Notes under the pieces: generated by a model | Databases searched by the model: none | Seen by the model: the letters and a program-made list of their open reading frames with translations, nothing else | Told to the model about the DNA's origin: nothing | Made by a program: the position numbers and the translations under genes | NCBI GenBank assembly: GCA_902792815.1 | Contig: CADBAY010000012.1 | Span: 41,807 to 105,806, forward strand | Direction of reading: 5' to 3' | From: an uncultured Bacteroidia bacterium | GTDB taxonomy: Bacteria; Bacteroidota; Bacteroidia; Bacteroidales; UBA932 | Length of the DNA: 64,000 bases | In this document: one piece after another, positions 16,625 through 25,700 of the stretch | How positions within the stretch are numbered: position 1 is the first letter of the stretch | How the letters are laid out: each line of letters opens with the position of its first letter

Positions 16625-17842
16625 ATGGAGGTTATAATACTTGCAGGAGGCTTGGGGACGCGCCTGAGGAGCGTGGTAAGCGATGTGCCCAAATGCATGG
16701 CGCCCGTTGACGGTAAACCGTTTTTGTGGTACCTGCTCGAGCACCTCAGGCTCTTTAACGTTACGCACGTTATCCTTAGCGTAGGGTATCTGCGTGAATC
16801 CGTGCAGGACTGGGTGGAGCGGCACAAAGGTGATTATCCTTTCCGCTTCAGTTTTGCCGTAGAGGAGGAGCCCCTTGGCACTGGAGGCGGTATTGCGCTG
16901 GCATCGTCTATGGTTCACGGCCGTGAGGCGGTGGTCCTGAACGGTGACACTTTTTTTGACGCTGACCTGGACGAACTGCTTGAACTGCGCCGCAGCAGCG
17001 GCCGGCCTGTCGCTTTAGCCCTTAAGAAAATGCGCTCTTTCGACCGCTATGGTACGGTGGAACTCTCTTCTGAAGGATTGGTGATAGGTTTCCGTGAAAA
17101 GCAGTACTGCGCCGAAGGATTTATTAACGGGGGCGTTTATGCGCTGGATCTTGATGCTGGCGTTTTTGATGGACTTGAGGGCAAGTTCTCTTTCGAGCGC
17201 GATGTCCTGGAACCCTGCTGTGCCAAGGGTTTGATATGCGGAACGGAGCAGAGCGGCTATTTTCTGGATATAGGAATTCCCGCCGATTATTCTCGGGCTG
17301 TGGAGAAGCCCCGCTTGTTGCATCATCCGTGTGACCTCCTGGAAATAGTGCAGATGGCAGAAGGCTTCGAAACTTTGCTGCTCGACCGCGACGGGGTGAT
17401 CAACCGCCTGCACCCGGGGGACTACATCAAAGAACCCGGTGAATTTGAGTGGCTCCCCGGCGTAAAAGAGGCACTGCGGGAGGCGGTAGGCAAGTTCCGG
17501 GGTATTTACATAGTCTCCAATCAGCGCGGGGTCGGGAGGGGGATTATGAGCCGCGCCGCGCTTGATTCTCTGCATTCCTGGATGCTTGGGGAGATCGCGG
17601 CCGCTGGCGGCCGCATCGACGGCCTCTATATCTGCACCGCAGTTTCCGAAGACGACCCTCGCCGCAAGCCGCAGACAGGAATGTTCGAAGACCTTATGCG
17701 CGACCATCCGGGGATTGACCCTGATACGACCCTTATGGTTGGCGACAGCCCCTCCGACCGCCTCTTTGCCCGTCGCTGCGGTATTGCATTTTATATGGTT
17801 AGAGATTGCTCTGCCATGGCACTTGCGGCAGCTATGGCTTGA
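16625..17842 (+). CDS. HddC-GmhB fusion: heptose-1-phosphate guanylyltransferase / heptose bisphosphatase
   Basis: A 405-residue protein with two enzymes in one chain. Residues 1-235 are a sugar nucleotidyltransferase: EVIILAGGLGTRLRSVVSDVPKCMAPV, LNGDTFFDAD, FINGGVYAL. This fits HddC, which makes GDP-D-glycero-alpha-D-manno-heptose. Residues 248-405 are a HAD phosphatase of the GmhB/HisB-N type: LLLDRDGVIN (D254, D256), IVSNQRGVGRG (S298), RRKPQTGMF (K348) and MVGDSPSDRL (D374). It would remove the 7-phosphate from the bisphosphate. The Cys/His zinc loop common in GmhB is missing: the stretch 337-349 has a single cysteine. It follows gmhA by 18 bp and closes the operon. Confidence 0.88.
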   Translation: MEVIILAGGLGTRLRSVVSDVPKCMAPVDGKPFLWYLLEHLRLFNVTHVILSVGYLRESVQDWVERHKGDYPFRFSFAVEEEPLGTGGGIALASSMVHGREAVVLNGDTFFDADLDELLELRRSSGRPVALALKKMRSFDRYGTVELSSEGLVIGFREKQYCAEGFINGGVYALDLDAGVFDGLEGKFSFERDVLEPCCAKGLICGTEQSGYFLDIGIPADYSRAVEKPRLLHHPCDLLEIVQMAEGFETLLLDRDGVINRLHPGDYIKEPGEFEWLPGVKEALREAVGKFRGIYIVSNQRGVGRGIMSRAALDSLHSWMLGEIAAAGGRIDGLYICTAVSEDDPRRKPQTGMFEDLMRDHPGIDPDTTLMVGDSPSDRLFARRCGIAFYMVRDCSAMALAAAMA

Positions 17843-17868
17843 ATAATCAGAATTATTTTATATATTTG
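17838..17868 (+). promoter_or_regulatory. Predicted Bacteroidales-type promoter for the coiled-coil/zapA pair
   Basis: A TATATTTG element at 17861-17868 matches the TAnnTTTG -7 consensus. A CTTG at 17838-17841, 19 bp upstream, is one base off the TTTG -33 element. The next start codon is only 5 bp downstream of the -7 box, so the mRNA leader would be very short or absent. No terminator was seen between the polysaccharide operon and this promoter. Confidence 0.5.
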
Positions 17869-17873
17869 TTCCG

Positions 17874-18143
17874 ATGCTGGAAGATATTAAATCAAACATT
17901 GAGAAGCTGATCTCCCTCTACGAAACGGAGAAGCAGCGAGCCGACGCCCTGCAGGCCCAGTTGGAGCAGAGCCGCGAGACCATAGCCGCCTACAAAGAGA
18001 AGGTCACCGACCTGGACGGCCAGATTGACAATCTCCGTCTTCAGTATGCCTTTTCCGGGGCGGGCGATCCCGTGCTTGCCAAAGAACGCATTACCAAACT
18101 AATACGCGAAATCGACCGCTGTATCAAACTTCTCGAGAAATAG
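17874..18143 (+). CDS. Small coiled-coil protein upstream of ZapA
   Basis: An 89-residue, highly charged, almost entirely helical protein. Heptad-like spacing of Leu/Ile (MLEDIKSNIEKLISLYETEK, LQAQLEQSRETIAAYKEKV, LDGQIDNLRL) suggests a coiled coil for residues 1-57, then a second helix rich in Lys/Arg/Ile. There is no signal peptide, TM segment or catalytic motif. It is 2 bp upstream of zapA, so the two are co-transcribed and probably co-translated. A protein of this size and position is common next to zapA in Bacteroidales, to my knowledge without an assigned function. A structural or division-associated role is an inference from context only. Confidence 0.8.
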   Translation: MLEDIKSNIEKLISLYETEKQRADALQAQLEQSRETIAAYKEKVTDLDGQIDNLRLQYAFSGAGDPVLAKERITKLIREIDRCIKLLEK

Positions 18144-18145
18144 CT

Positions 18146-18430
18146 ATGGCACAGAATATAAAACTTAAGATAGCCGGCATAGAGTATCCTATGGTTGCCA
18201 ACTCTCCCGAGATGGAAGAGACCATGCGTACCGCCGCAGATGAGATAAACCGCAAGTTCAACTCCTACGATCTCAAGTATCCGGACAAGACTACGCTGGA
18301 CAAACTGATAATCGTAACGCTCAACGAAACGGTGAACCGCATTGCCTGCCAGAAAAAGATGCAGCAGCTCGGCTCCGAAGCCAAAGCCCTGCAGGAAGAT
18401 GTTGAAGCGTATCTCGCCAAATTGAAATAG
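18146..18430 (+). CDS. zapA: Cell division protein ZapA
   Basis: 94 residues with the ZapA pattern. A short beta hairpin (IKLKIAGIEYPMVANSPEMEE) is followed by an amphipathic helix (MRTAADEINRKFNSYDLKYP), then T-L-D-K-L-I-I-V-T-L-N-E-T-V-N-R and a C-terminal coiled coil. ZapA binds FtsZ filaments in the cytoplasm at midcell and cross-links them as a tetramer. The length is normal. It lies 2 bp after the coiled-coil gene and is followed by a structured RNA element. This arrangement recalls the zapA-ssrS order of other bacteria. Confidence 0.85.
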   Translation: MAQNIKLKIAGIEYPMVANSPEMEETMRTAADEINRKFNSYDLKYPDKTTLDKLIIVTLNETVNRIACQKKMQQLGSEAKALQEDVEAYLAKLK

Positions 18431-18434
18431 AGTT

Positions 18435-18597
18435 AAGCCGTCAGGCCCAAGAGGAGAAAACATCAAGTTTTTTACTTACCGGGTAAGCTCGGACCGGTGA
18501 AGGCAGGCCCGCCTCTGCAGCGGGATCCCCGAAACGGACCGGCCCCCAAATCATTCGAGCCAGACAATTTTCTGACTATTCGGCTGACGGCTTTTTT
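18435..18597 (+). ncRNA. Structured RNA downstream of zapA, candidate 6S RNA
   Basis: A non-coding stretch whose ends pair perfectly: AAGCCGTCAG... at 18435-18444 with CTGACGGCTT at 18584-18593, followed by a T run to 18597 that would end transcription. Nested stems are visible: GCTCG 18487-18491 with CGAGC 18556-18560, CCGGT 18494-18498 with ACCGG 18538-18542, and CCCGC 18508-18512 with GCGGG 18520-18524. A long rod with internal bulges, about 160 nt in length, directly after zapA is what is known for 6S RNA (ssrS) in other phyla. 6S RNA binds RNA polymerase holoenzyme. Identity as 6S is an inference; that it is a structured RNA is well supported. Confidence 0.62.
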
Positions 18598-18603
18598 ATA
18601 ACA

Positions 18604-18634
18604 AAAGACCGACCTCGTAACGGGGCCGGTCTTT
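18604..18634 (-). terminator. Terminator hairpin after the BACON-lipoprotein gene
   Basis: AAAGACCGACC at 18604-18614 pairs with GGCCGGTCTTT at 18624-18634, with one mismatch and a GTAAC-type loop. On the minus strand the stem is followed by a T-containing tract (TTTTGTTATAAAAAA). It lies 22 bp past the last stop of the SusC/SusD operon and back to back with the end of the upstream RNA gene. Confidence 0.7.
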
Positions 18635-18656
18635 CGCGTATCAGGGTAAGTCCTGG

Positions 18657-20912
18657 CTATCTGACCACTATCTTGATATTGTCAAGATACCAGCGGTTCT
18701 GGCCACGGGTGTTGCTTACATAAGGATCGACATTAGTGGGGCGCAGGACAATGCGTGATTCGGCGGTAATGCCGTTGAAGCTCGCGCTCGCATGCTGCCA
18801 CTCCAACTTTGTCTGGTCACCCTCGGTGGGCTGGGTGGAACTGAGTTCCACACTCTCACCGCCGGCTACTTCAGCTGTAAGTGTCATTATATCAGGCTTG
18901 CTTCCACCGGTCATGCACCAGCACCAGTCAAATGTGATGTCTATATTTGTGGCCGAACTGAGTGAACTGATAGCGGGCAGTACCAAACCGGAACTCCAGT
19001 CGCTCTTGCCGAACTTCAGATAGTTCTTCTGCAGGTACAGAGTGCGTCCGTTGCCGCTGTCAGGCTCCGTGGTGGCCCATTCAGTCATGCCTTTTCCTCC
19101 CCAGATGTAGGCATAACCCTTTTCAAGGAGAGTGGCCAGGATAGGCTGAAGACCTTCTGTGGTGAATATGTTGGGTGAAGAACCGACGGAATTGCTGGTT
19201 ATGTCATCGGGCGCATTTGCAGCCGTTGCGTAAGGCTCGAGCCACTCGAAGTCTTCCTCGAACAGTACGGTTCCGGGCTTGACGCCGCCACCGCCGCCAC
19301 CACCGCCGTCGGCGGGAGCGTCGGTCACTTCGAATACGGGACCTTCATCCTCTTTATCGTCATCATTGTCGGCTATTCGGCAGGTTCCTCCGTTAGGAGC
19401 GCCGAGAGGGCCCTTGTCGTTGGCCTGGGCATTGGCTACGCACCTCATCCTGAACATGGGCTCACGACAAGGAGCGGCAAGAGTCCAGTAGCATTCTACG
19501 GCAATGTTGGCAGTAGGTTCCTGGAAGTTGTACTGGGCATTGGTCCCCGACTCGGTTTCGGTCTGGATAGGATATTCTTCGGCCGGCTTCCAATCATTTC
19601 CGTCGAAGTATTCGAGCATCCAGTACCTTTGTCCGGTAGCGGATACACGGGTCAGGTACTTGATGTGGAGGTTGGTGCCTGCAGGATACTCATAATTGTC
19701 GGTTGCCGAGAAGAGCCAGTAGTCGCCGGGCCATGCGCCGGTTACATAAGGATGTCCGGTGCCTCCGATGATACGTTTAGGATTGCCTGAACCAGGATTC
19801 AGTCCGGTCTTGTCGATCTGGTAATACTGGATCTTTCCGTTGCCCTCGACATTCGAAGGAACGTACAATCCGCCGAAGCCCTCGGAAGCGTCAACGATAC
19901 CGGTTGTTCCGCCAAAGAAATCGGCATAGTTCGGGAACAGGCTGGTGGTGAAACGCCACTTTGCATACAAAAGCTTATCAGGTCTGGGCACGACGGAAGG
20001 ACCGTTGTCCTTGAAAGCGGTGGTCAGAATGCCGAACATATTGGCGCCCAGCAAACCGCAGGTGTAACCGCGCAGTTCAACCTTGTTGCCGGTAAGCTTG
20101 GATATGCTCAGTTCTGCAGGGCAATCGACCTGCTTGATGGAATAGTCGACATCGTTGACGGTGACCAGAAGATTTCCTCCTATCACCACGCCGTTTACTA
20201 CTATGTAGTCGATGGCTTCTCCCTTATAGGTGGCAATCTCGTCGTTGAGATTCCGGGCTTCGGGGTACTCGAAAGAACCGGACGATTTCACTGTGAGCTC
20301 GTCAACGGTCGTAATAGCGGGCACGCTGTTTATGCTGCCTTTAATGCCCTTTACGGCTACTTTGTCGCCGACCTTGACGGTAGAGGCATCTTTGACATAT
20401 ACATTAGTCGCTCCGCTGTTCAGTACAAAGCCTGCGGACGAAACTGCTGCGACAGTAGCTTCGTCCATCACGAAAGCCTTACCGTCGGCGAGCGCGGCCA
20501 CTTTGTCGAGCGTGAGGTGCTCGGCGTTGCGGTAGGCGTCACCTTCCTGGCTTACCAATATTATCAAGCGGCTCGCTTTAGTCTTGCCGGCAAAGAAGAT
20601 GGTATCTTTGCGGGGCTCGAGCATTCCGCTTCCGTCCACATTCTCCCGGGCGGTCACGGTCACGCTGACGACACCGTCGCCGGTGGCCGGGTCAACCGTG
20701 ATCCAGTCTGGCGTTTTGCTCTGCCAGGGGCCGTCGGAATACACCGTTACGGTCTGGGCCGCCGGGTTCTTGGCGGCGAAGGTCATTATGCTCTGGTCTC
20801 CCAGCACAGCCTTGGCTACGTTCTCTACCGGCTCCTTTTTACAGGAGGAGAGAACCGCAGCAAAGGCAGCTGAGATAGCAGCAACTCTTAGTATTTTGAC
20901 AAATGTGTTCAT
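18657..20912 (-). CDS. BACON-domain surface lipoprotein of the SusC/SusD locus
   Basis: A 751-residue lipoprotein. The signal peptide ends at VLSSC (about residue 24). Residues 40-125 form a BACON-like beta domain (VTVYSDGPWQSKTPDWITVDPATGDG...SRLIILVSQEG). Residues 130-300 contain two OB-like segments (NVYVKDASTVKVGDKVAVKG; EAIDYIVVNGVVIGGNLLV) of the kind often annotated as DUF5689. A middle region of beta strands follows. Next come an eight-glycine linker, made of mixed GGC/GGT codons, and a C-terminal jelly-roll-like domain starting LFEEDFEW and ending in WYLDNIKIVV. No catalytic motif is apparent, so a substrate-binding role on the cell surface is likely. It is last in the operon, 6 bp after susD. 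Confidence 0.7.
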   Translation of the reverse strand: MNTFVKILRVAAISAAFAAVLSSCKKEPVENVAKAVLGDQSIMTFAAKNPAAQTVTVYSDGPWQSKTPDWITVDPATGDGVVSVTVTARENVDGSGMLEPRKDTIFFAGKTKASRLIILVSQEGDAYRNAEHLTLDKVAALADGKAFVMDEATVAAVSSAGFVLNSGATNVYVKDASTVKVGDKVAVKGIKGSINSVPAITTVDELTVKSSGSFEYPEARNLNDEIATYKGEAIDYIVVNGVVIGGNLLVTVNDVDYSIKQVDCPAELSISKLTGNKVELRGYTCGLLGANMFGILTTAFKDNGPSVVPRPDKLLYAKWRFTTSLFPNYADFFGGTTGIVDASEGFGGLYVPSNVEGNGKIQYYQIDKTGLNPGSGNPKRIIGGTGHPYVTGAWPGDYWLFSATDNYEYPAGTNLHIKYLTRVSATGQRYWMLEYFDGNDWKPAEEYPIQTETESGTNAQYNFQEPTANIAVECYWTLAAPCREPMFRMRCVANAQANDKGPLGAPNGGTCRIADNDDDKEDEGPVFEVTDAPADGGGGGGGGVKPGTVLFEEDFEWLEPYATAANAPDDITSNSVGSSPNIFTTEGLQPILATLLEKGYAYIWGGKGMTEWATTEPDSGNGRTLYLQKNYLKFGKSDWSSGLVLPAISSLSSATNIDITFDWCWCMTGGSKPDIMTLTAEVAGGESVELSSTQPTEGDQTKLEWQHASASFNGITAESRIVLRPTNVDPYVSNTRGQNRWYLDNIKIVVR

Positions 20913-20918
20913 AATCTG

Positions 20919-22781
20919 TTACCAGTTAGGATTCTGATTGAGAGCCTGGTTCAGCAGAATCTCGTTCTCGGGAATAGGATAGAAGTAGTGCTTGCTCTCG
21001 TCGAAGGAATGGGGGATGCTGTGAAGGGCATCGCGGACACCTGAAGTTGCAAGCTTGCCTGTGTTGGGATCCACCAGGTAGAAGATCTCGTCGGTGGCTG
21101 TTTCGTCACCGGTTTCAGGATCGAAAATCTTGAACTTGATTCCGCTGGCGGCGGTGCTTCCGACATAGAACGTGTACTTGCTGTCATCGCCGAAGTTATA
21201 TTCGCCCGGCCCGGGAATGTACATTCCGTAGAAAGGCTGGTTGAGGCAGTAGCCGGCTTTCCAGCGCATCAGGTCGAAGTAACGGCCGTACCCTTCCTGG
21301 AAGAGCTCGATGGCCCTTTCGCGGCGGATCTCGAGTATTACACCCTTGTTGGCGCCGCTGACGTTAGGATAGCCGGTTTCTGAAGACATCAGGTACGGAT
21401 CGGGATTGGCGTTGGCTGCGGCCATATCCAGGCTTGGCATGCCGACGCGGGCCCTGATGAGGTTGACGGATATGTCAAGATCGCCCTGGGTAAGCTCTCC
21501 AAGCTCGGCCTTGGCCTCGGCATAGTCCAGCAGGACCTCGGCATAGCGGAACACCGGCATATCATTGAAACAGTTGTCGGTGGAGAAAGGCTTGGTGTCG
21601 TACGAAGGGATGTACTTGATGGTCTGGTAGCCTGTCTGGCAGTAAGAGAATTCAGGTCCGTCGTTGCTCTTGCCGGGATTCTTCCAACTGTACCCGGGGG
21701 TACGGATAGTCTGTGCAAGACGGGGATCGCGGTCCGCAACTTCCTCGGCGAAAGGCATTACATTCCAGCCGGGCTTGTCGGTGAAGCGGCTGCCGTCTTT
21801 CATTAGGTACTGGTCCACGAGTTTCTTGGTCATACCGTAGCGGGCGGAGGTCTGGTTGGTAATGTCGCGGCCGCAGTCGTGCTTTATCTTGAGGTCGCGG
21901 TCGTAGTTGATTGCCAGGATGATCTCGTCGGTATTTGCGTTGTCGGAGTTGAACAGGGTGAGGTAGTCCGAGTTGGGCTTGCCTGTGCTGAACAGCTTGT
22001 ACGCTCCGGCATCCATCAGCTGTTTGGCTGTCTTGGCCGCAAGGTCGAGGTAATACTGGTAGTCGTGGGTGGATCCGTCGGCCGCTTGGTACGAATTCTC
22101 AAAAGGAGCGGGGGAGGAGTGGTACTTGCGGAAGGTTCCTTCGAAAAGGCAGAACTGAGTCTTGACGAACATAGCCGTGTATTTGTTTACGCGGTATGCG
22201 GTCTGGGGCGCTGCTGCTTTGCCGGGCAGGTTCTCGATGGCCTCGTCGATGTCCTTGATCATGTTCTGCAGAACGGTCTCACGGGTGTCGCGAGGGAAGT
22301 AGAGATCCTTGTCGGCCGAGCCTAGCTCGTGGTCGATCCATGGCACATCTCCAAACTTCATGACCATAGTGGCATAGAAATATGCCCTCCAGAACTTGAC
22401 AAGTGCAGTGTACTCACGGATTGCGTTCTCGTCTTTGCAGTTGTTGATGTTGCCCAGCAGGGTGTTCATCTTGCGAAGGTCGCTCCAGGATCCTCTGCCT
22501 GCAGTCCAGCCGCCGCCGGTTGCCGGAACGGTGCGGTCGTTGCCACCGCGGATGAGGTCGGAGGGATTCATCTTGACGAAGACGTCGCTCTCCACTGCAA
22601 AGGGCTCCTTCTCCAGGAGGTTGTTATAGAAGGAATTCGAGAACAGCTGAAGGTCTTCGGCTGACCTGAAATACGACTCTGGTGTAATCTGGGACTCGGG
22701 AACAAGAGTTATGAGATTTTCCAGATTGCAGGAAACGGCCATGATTGATGTAAAGGCCAGAAGTAAAATACTCTTTTTCAT
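20919..22781 (-). CDS. SusD/RagB-family outer-membrane lipoprotein
   Basis: 620 residues with a lipoprotein signal (MKKSILLLAFTSIMAVSC) followed by the SusD N-terminal pattern LVPESQITPESYFRSAEDLQLFSNSFYNNL. The middle has TPR-like helices, including ALVKFWRAYFYATMVMKFGDVPWID, a hallmark of SusD proteins. The C-terminal part has DMPVFRYAEVLLDYAEAKAEL and ILEIRRERAIELFQEGYGRYFDLMRWK. SusD proteins form the lid over the paired SusC transporter and capture ligand at the cell surface. The gene is 11 bp downstream of susC and 6 bp upstream of the BACON protein gene. The ligand cannot be predicted from sequence. Confidence 0.95.
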   Translation of the reverse strand: MKKSILLLAFTSIMAVSCNLENLITLVPESQITPESYFRSAEDLQLFSNSFYNNLLEKEPFAVESDVFVKMNPSDLIRGGNDRTVPATGGGWTAGRGSWSDLRKMNTLLGNINNCKDENAIREYTALVKFWRAYFYATMVMKFGDVPWIDHELGSADKDLYFPRDTRETVLQNMIKDIDEAIENLPGKAAAPQTAYRVNKYTAMFVKTQFCLFEGTFRKYHSSPAPFENSYQAADGSTHDYQYYLDLAAKTAKQLMDAGAYKLFSTGKPNSDYLTLFNSDNANTDEIILAINYDRDLKIKHDCGRDITNQTSARYGMTKKLVDQYLMKDGSRFTDKPGWNVMPFAEEVADRDPRLAQTIRTPGYSWKNPGKSNDGPEFSYCQTGYQTIKYIPSYDTKPFSTDNCFNDMPVFRYAEVLLDYAEAKAELGELTQGDLDISVNLIRARVGMPSLDMAAANANPDPYLMSSETGYPNVSGANKGVILEIRRERAIELFQEGYGRYFDLMRWKAGYCLNQPFYGMYIPGPGEYNFGDDSKYTFYVGSTAASGIKFKIFDPETGDETATDEIFYLVDPNTGKLATSGVRDALHSIPHSFDESKHYFYPIPENEILLNQALNQNPNW

Positions 22782-22792
22782 AATCGAATCCG

Positions 22793-25700
22793 TTAGAAGG
22801 TGATGTCAATACCGAACATGAAGGTCTTCTGCCAAGGGTAGGAGGTGTTGTTCAGGTCATCCACGGGGTCGCTTCCACGGTTGAAGCAGCTTTCGGGATC
22901 CAGATGGTCTGTAACCTTGGTAATAGGAGACCAGTAAGCCAGATTCTCGCCGGAGAAGTAAACTCTCAGGCCTTCAAGTCCGACATGGGAGATGAGCTTC
23001 TTGGGAAGTTCGTATCCGACGGTGATGTTCTTGAAGCGCAGGTAGCGGATATTCTGCAGGTAGCGGTCGTTCACGCGGCCAAGCTCGCCGCCGCCGTTGG
23101 AGGCGACATTTGAACGGGGCCTCGGGAAATAGGCATTGGGATTGTCTTCACTCCAGCACTTGTCAAGGAAATTCTTGGCAAGGAAAGTAGGATAACCAAG
23201 GGAGAAAGGACCCCAGAAGTCGAAGTTGTATCGGGCGGGGTACCAATAATGGTCACCTGTACCCTCGAAGAATACGCTCACGTCGATTCCCTTCCAGGCA
23301 AAGCCTGTGCTCAAACCGTAGTGCAGACGGGGAAGGGAGTTGCCGAGATAGATTCTGTCGCCGTGGTCGGCGAGTGTGTTGGCTCCTATGCCTATGACGC
23401 CGTCGGGCTCGTTGGAAATGACGTTGCCCTTATCGTCGTAGGTGACCTTACCGCCAAGGTCGGCATACTTAAGGTCGCCGGCTTTCCACCCTCCGTTAAG
23501 GTTGGCGTTGCAGTACGACTGGTCAACCCTGCTGGTGTACTCCTTGGCTTCGGCGTCGGATGCGAAGAGACCGTCAACGTGGAAGCCCCAGATCTCACCG
23601 AGTTCCATGCCTTCGTAATAGTTGGAAAGCAGTTTCGTATCGTTTTTGAACTTGGTGATGTTGGAGCGGTACTCGCTGAGTATGGGTTTTACGAAATACT
23701 CGAACGGACTGCCCAGAAGATTGAAGGAATCCCTCCAGCTGATGGACAGTTCGTAGCCCTTGGTACGCAGGTCGGCAGCGTTCATCTGGGGAACGGTCGC
23801 TCCATATACGGCGGGCAGGTCCATACCGTCGGTAAGCATTCCCACAGTGTCGCGGATATATGCCTCGGCTGTGAATTCCAGCTTGTTGCCCCACATGGCA
23901 AGGTCAAGTCCGAGGTTCCATTGCTTGGAAGTTTCCCAGGTCTTGTCGGAGGCCACGGGAGCGTCGACGTTGGTGTAACGTGCCATCACGTTGTCGCCGA
24001 AATTGAAGGCGTCGAATGTTTTGAAGTTGATCAGCCGGATATAGGAGTAATTATCGACATTCTGGTTGCCCAGTGTGCCGTAGGAGGCGCGGAGCTTGAG
24101 ATTGTTGACAGTTGGCCTGAGGGGACTGAAGAAAGGCTCCTCGCTGATGCGCCAGCCCACTGAAACAGAGGGGAAGAATCCCCACTTGTGCCCGGTGGCA
24201 AAGCGGGAAGATCCGTCGTAACGTGCGGAAGCCTCAAAGAGGTAACGTCCCTTGAAATCATAGTTCAGACGGCCGAAGAAACCGGCCGTGCTCCAAGCCG
24301 TCTGGCCGCCGTTGACTTCGGGCTGGCGGGTGGCGGTGGAGATGAGGTCAAGGTCGGAGAGCTCGGTGGTGATAAGGTCGTAACCCTTGGCCCAGACATC
24401 CTTGTAGTGGTAGGCGTCGTAGTTGAAACCTGCCATAGCGGTGAAATGGTGTGCATCGGCCCAGGTGTTGTCATAGGTGCCGTACACGTTCCAGGTAGTG
24501 CGGATGTTTTCCGAGTTCTTTTCGGTCATGTAGTTGTCGAATGCACCGCCGTTGTTGTAGACGACCACCTGGCCGGGGTACTGCGAATACTCAATCAGGT
24601 TGCGCCTGTGCGTATCGTGATTGATGTAGCTGCGGTAGCTGTAATTGGCCTTGAGCGTAAAGTTTTTGACCGGAGTTACGGTCAGCTCGGTGGTGTTGGC
24701 GAAGTCGGTGCGCTTCTCGATGTTGAGGTTGTTGCTGGCATAAGCCCAGTGGCGGCCGTTGCAGACACGGTAGCCAAGGGCGTCCACGAAGTAGACCCAG
24801 GTGCCGTCGGGATTCTTGAGCGTAAAGCAAGCCGGTGCGTGGCGGTCACCGTACGCGAAGGAATCCTGGATGTCGGCCAGGCCGGGGAAATCGTAGGTTC
24901 CTACCCAGAAGTTGGTGTTGTTGCTGATGCGCGCATACTTGTTGATGCGGGCATCGATCTTTGCCCTGAGGTTGTATTTCTCATACACGTCGGGGCGGGC
25001 TTTGACCATACCTTGCTGGCGGTCATACTGTCCGGAAAGATAGTACTTTACGGCCTTGTTGCCGCCGCTGATGCTTACGCTGTGGTTGGTAGTCGGATGA
25101 ACGTCGTTGTAGAGTTCGTGCCACCAGTCGGTATTTGCATAGTACTTGTACTTGCCGTCCTTGATGACGACCCAGGGACGCTCGGGATTCTCGGTTTTGT
25201 CATGAACGCGTGCGAGGAGCTCACGCATATCCTCGGCGGTGTAGTTGACGTAGTTGGAACCCTTGCTCTCGTACCAGAACTTGTTGATGGTGTAAACGCT
25301 CCAGTAACCGGTGGTCTCCCAGTCGGTGGAGGTGGTGGGCATTTCAACGCCCCAGCGTCCGCTGTAGCGTACCGTAGCCTTGTTCTTGTCTTCACCGCCG
25401 TCTTTTGTGGTGACCAGAATCACACCGTAGGCTGCACGGGCGCCGTAAACTGCGGCGGACGATGCATCCTTGATAATGGAGATGGATTGGACATCCTGAG
25501 GGTTGATGCGGTTGATGTTACCCTCAATGCCGTCGATTAGCACAAGGGGAGAACCGCCGTTGATGGAGGTGTAGCCTCGGATGTTGAGCGATCCGGTAGA
25601 ACCGGGATTACCGCTTGAGGTAGAGATGTTCAGGCCCGGGACCGAACCCTGAAGCATTGTGGTAAGGTTGTGGGCGCTTCGGTTTTCGAGCTGTTTGCTC

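Noticed and set aside
24188-25540. Long open frame on the plus strand inside the SusC gene (450 codons).
   Set aside because: It lies antisense to a clear SusC coding region, its predicted protein is Val/Gly-rich with no motif, and it is explained by codon bias of the real gene.
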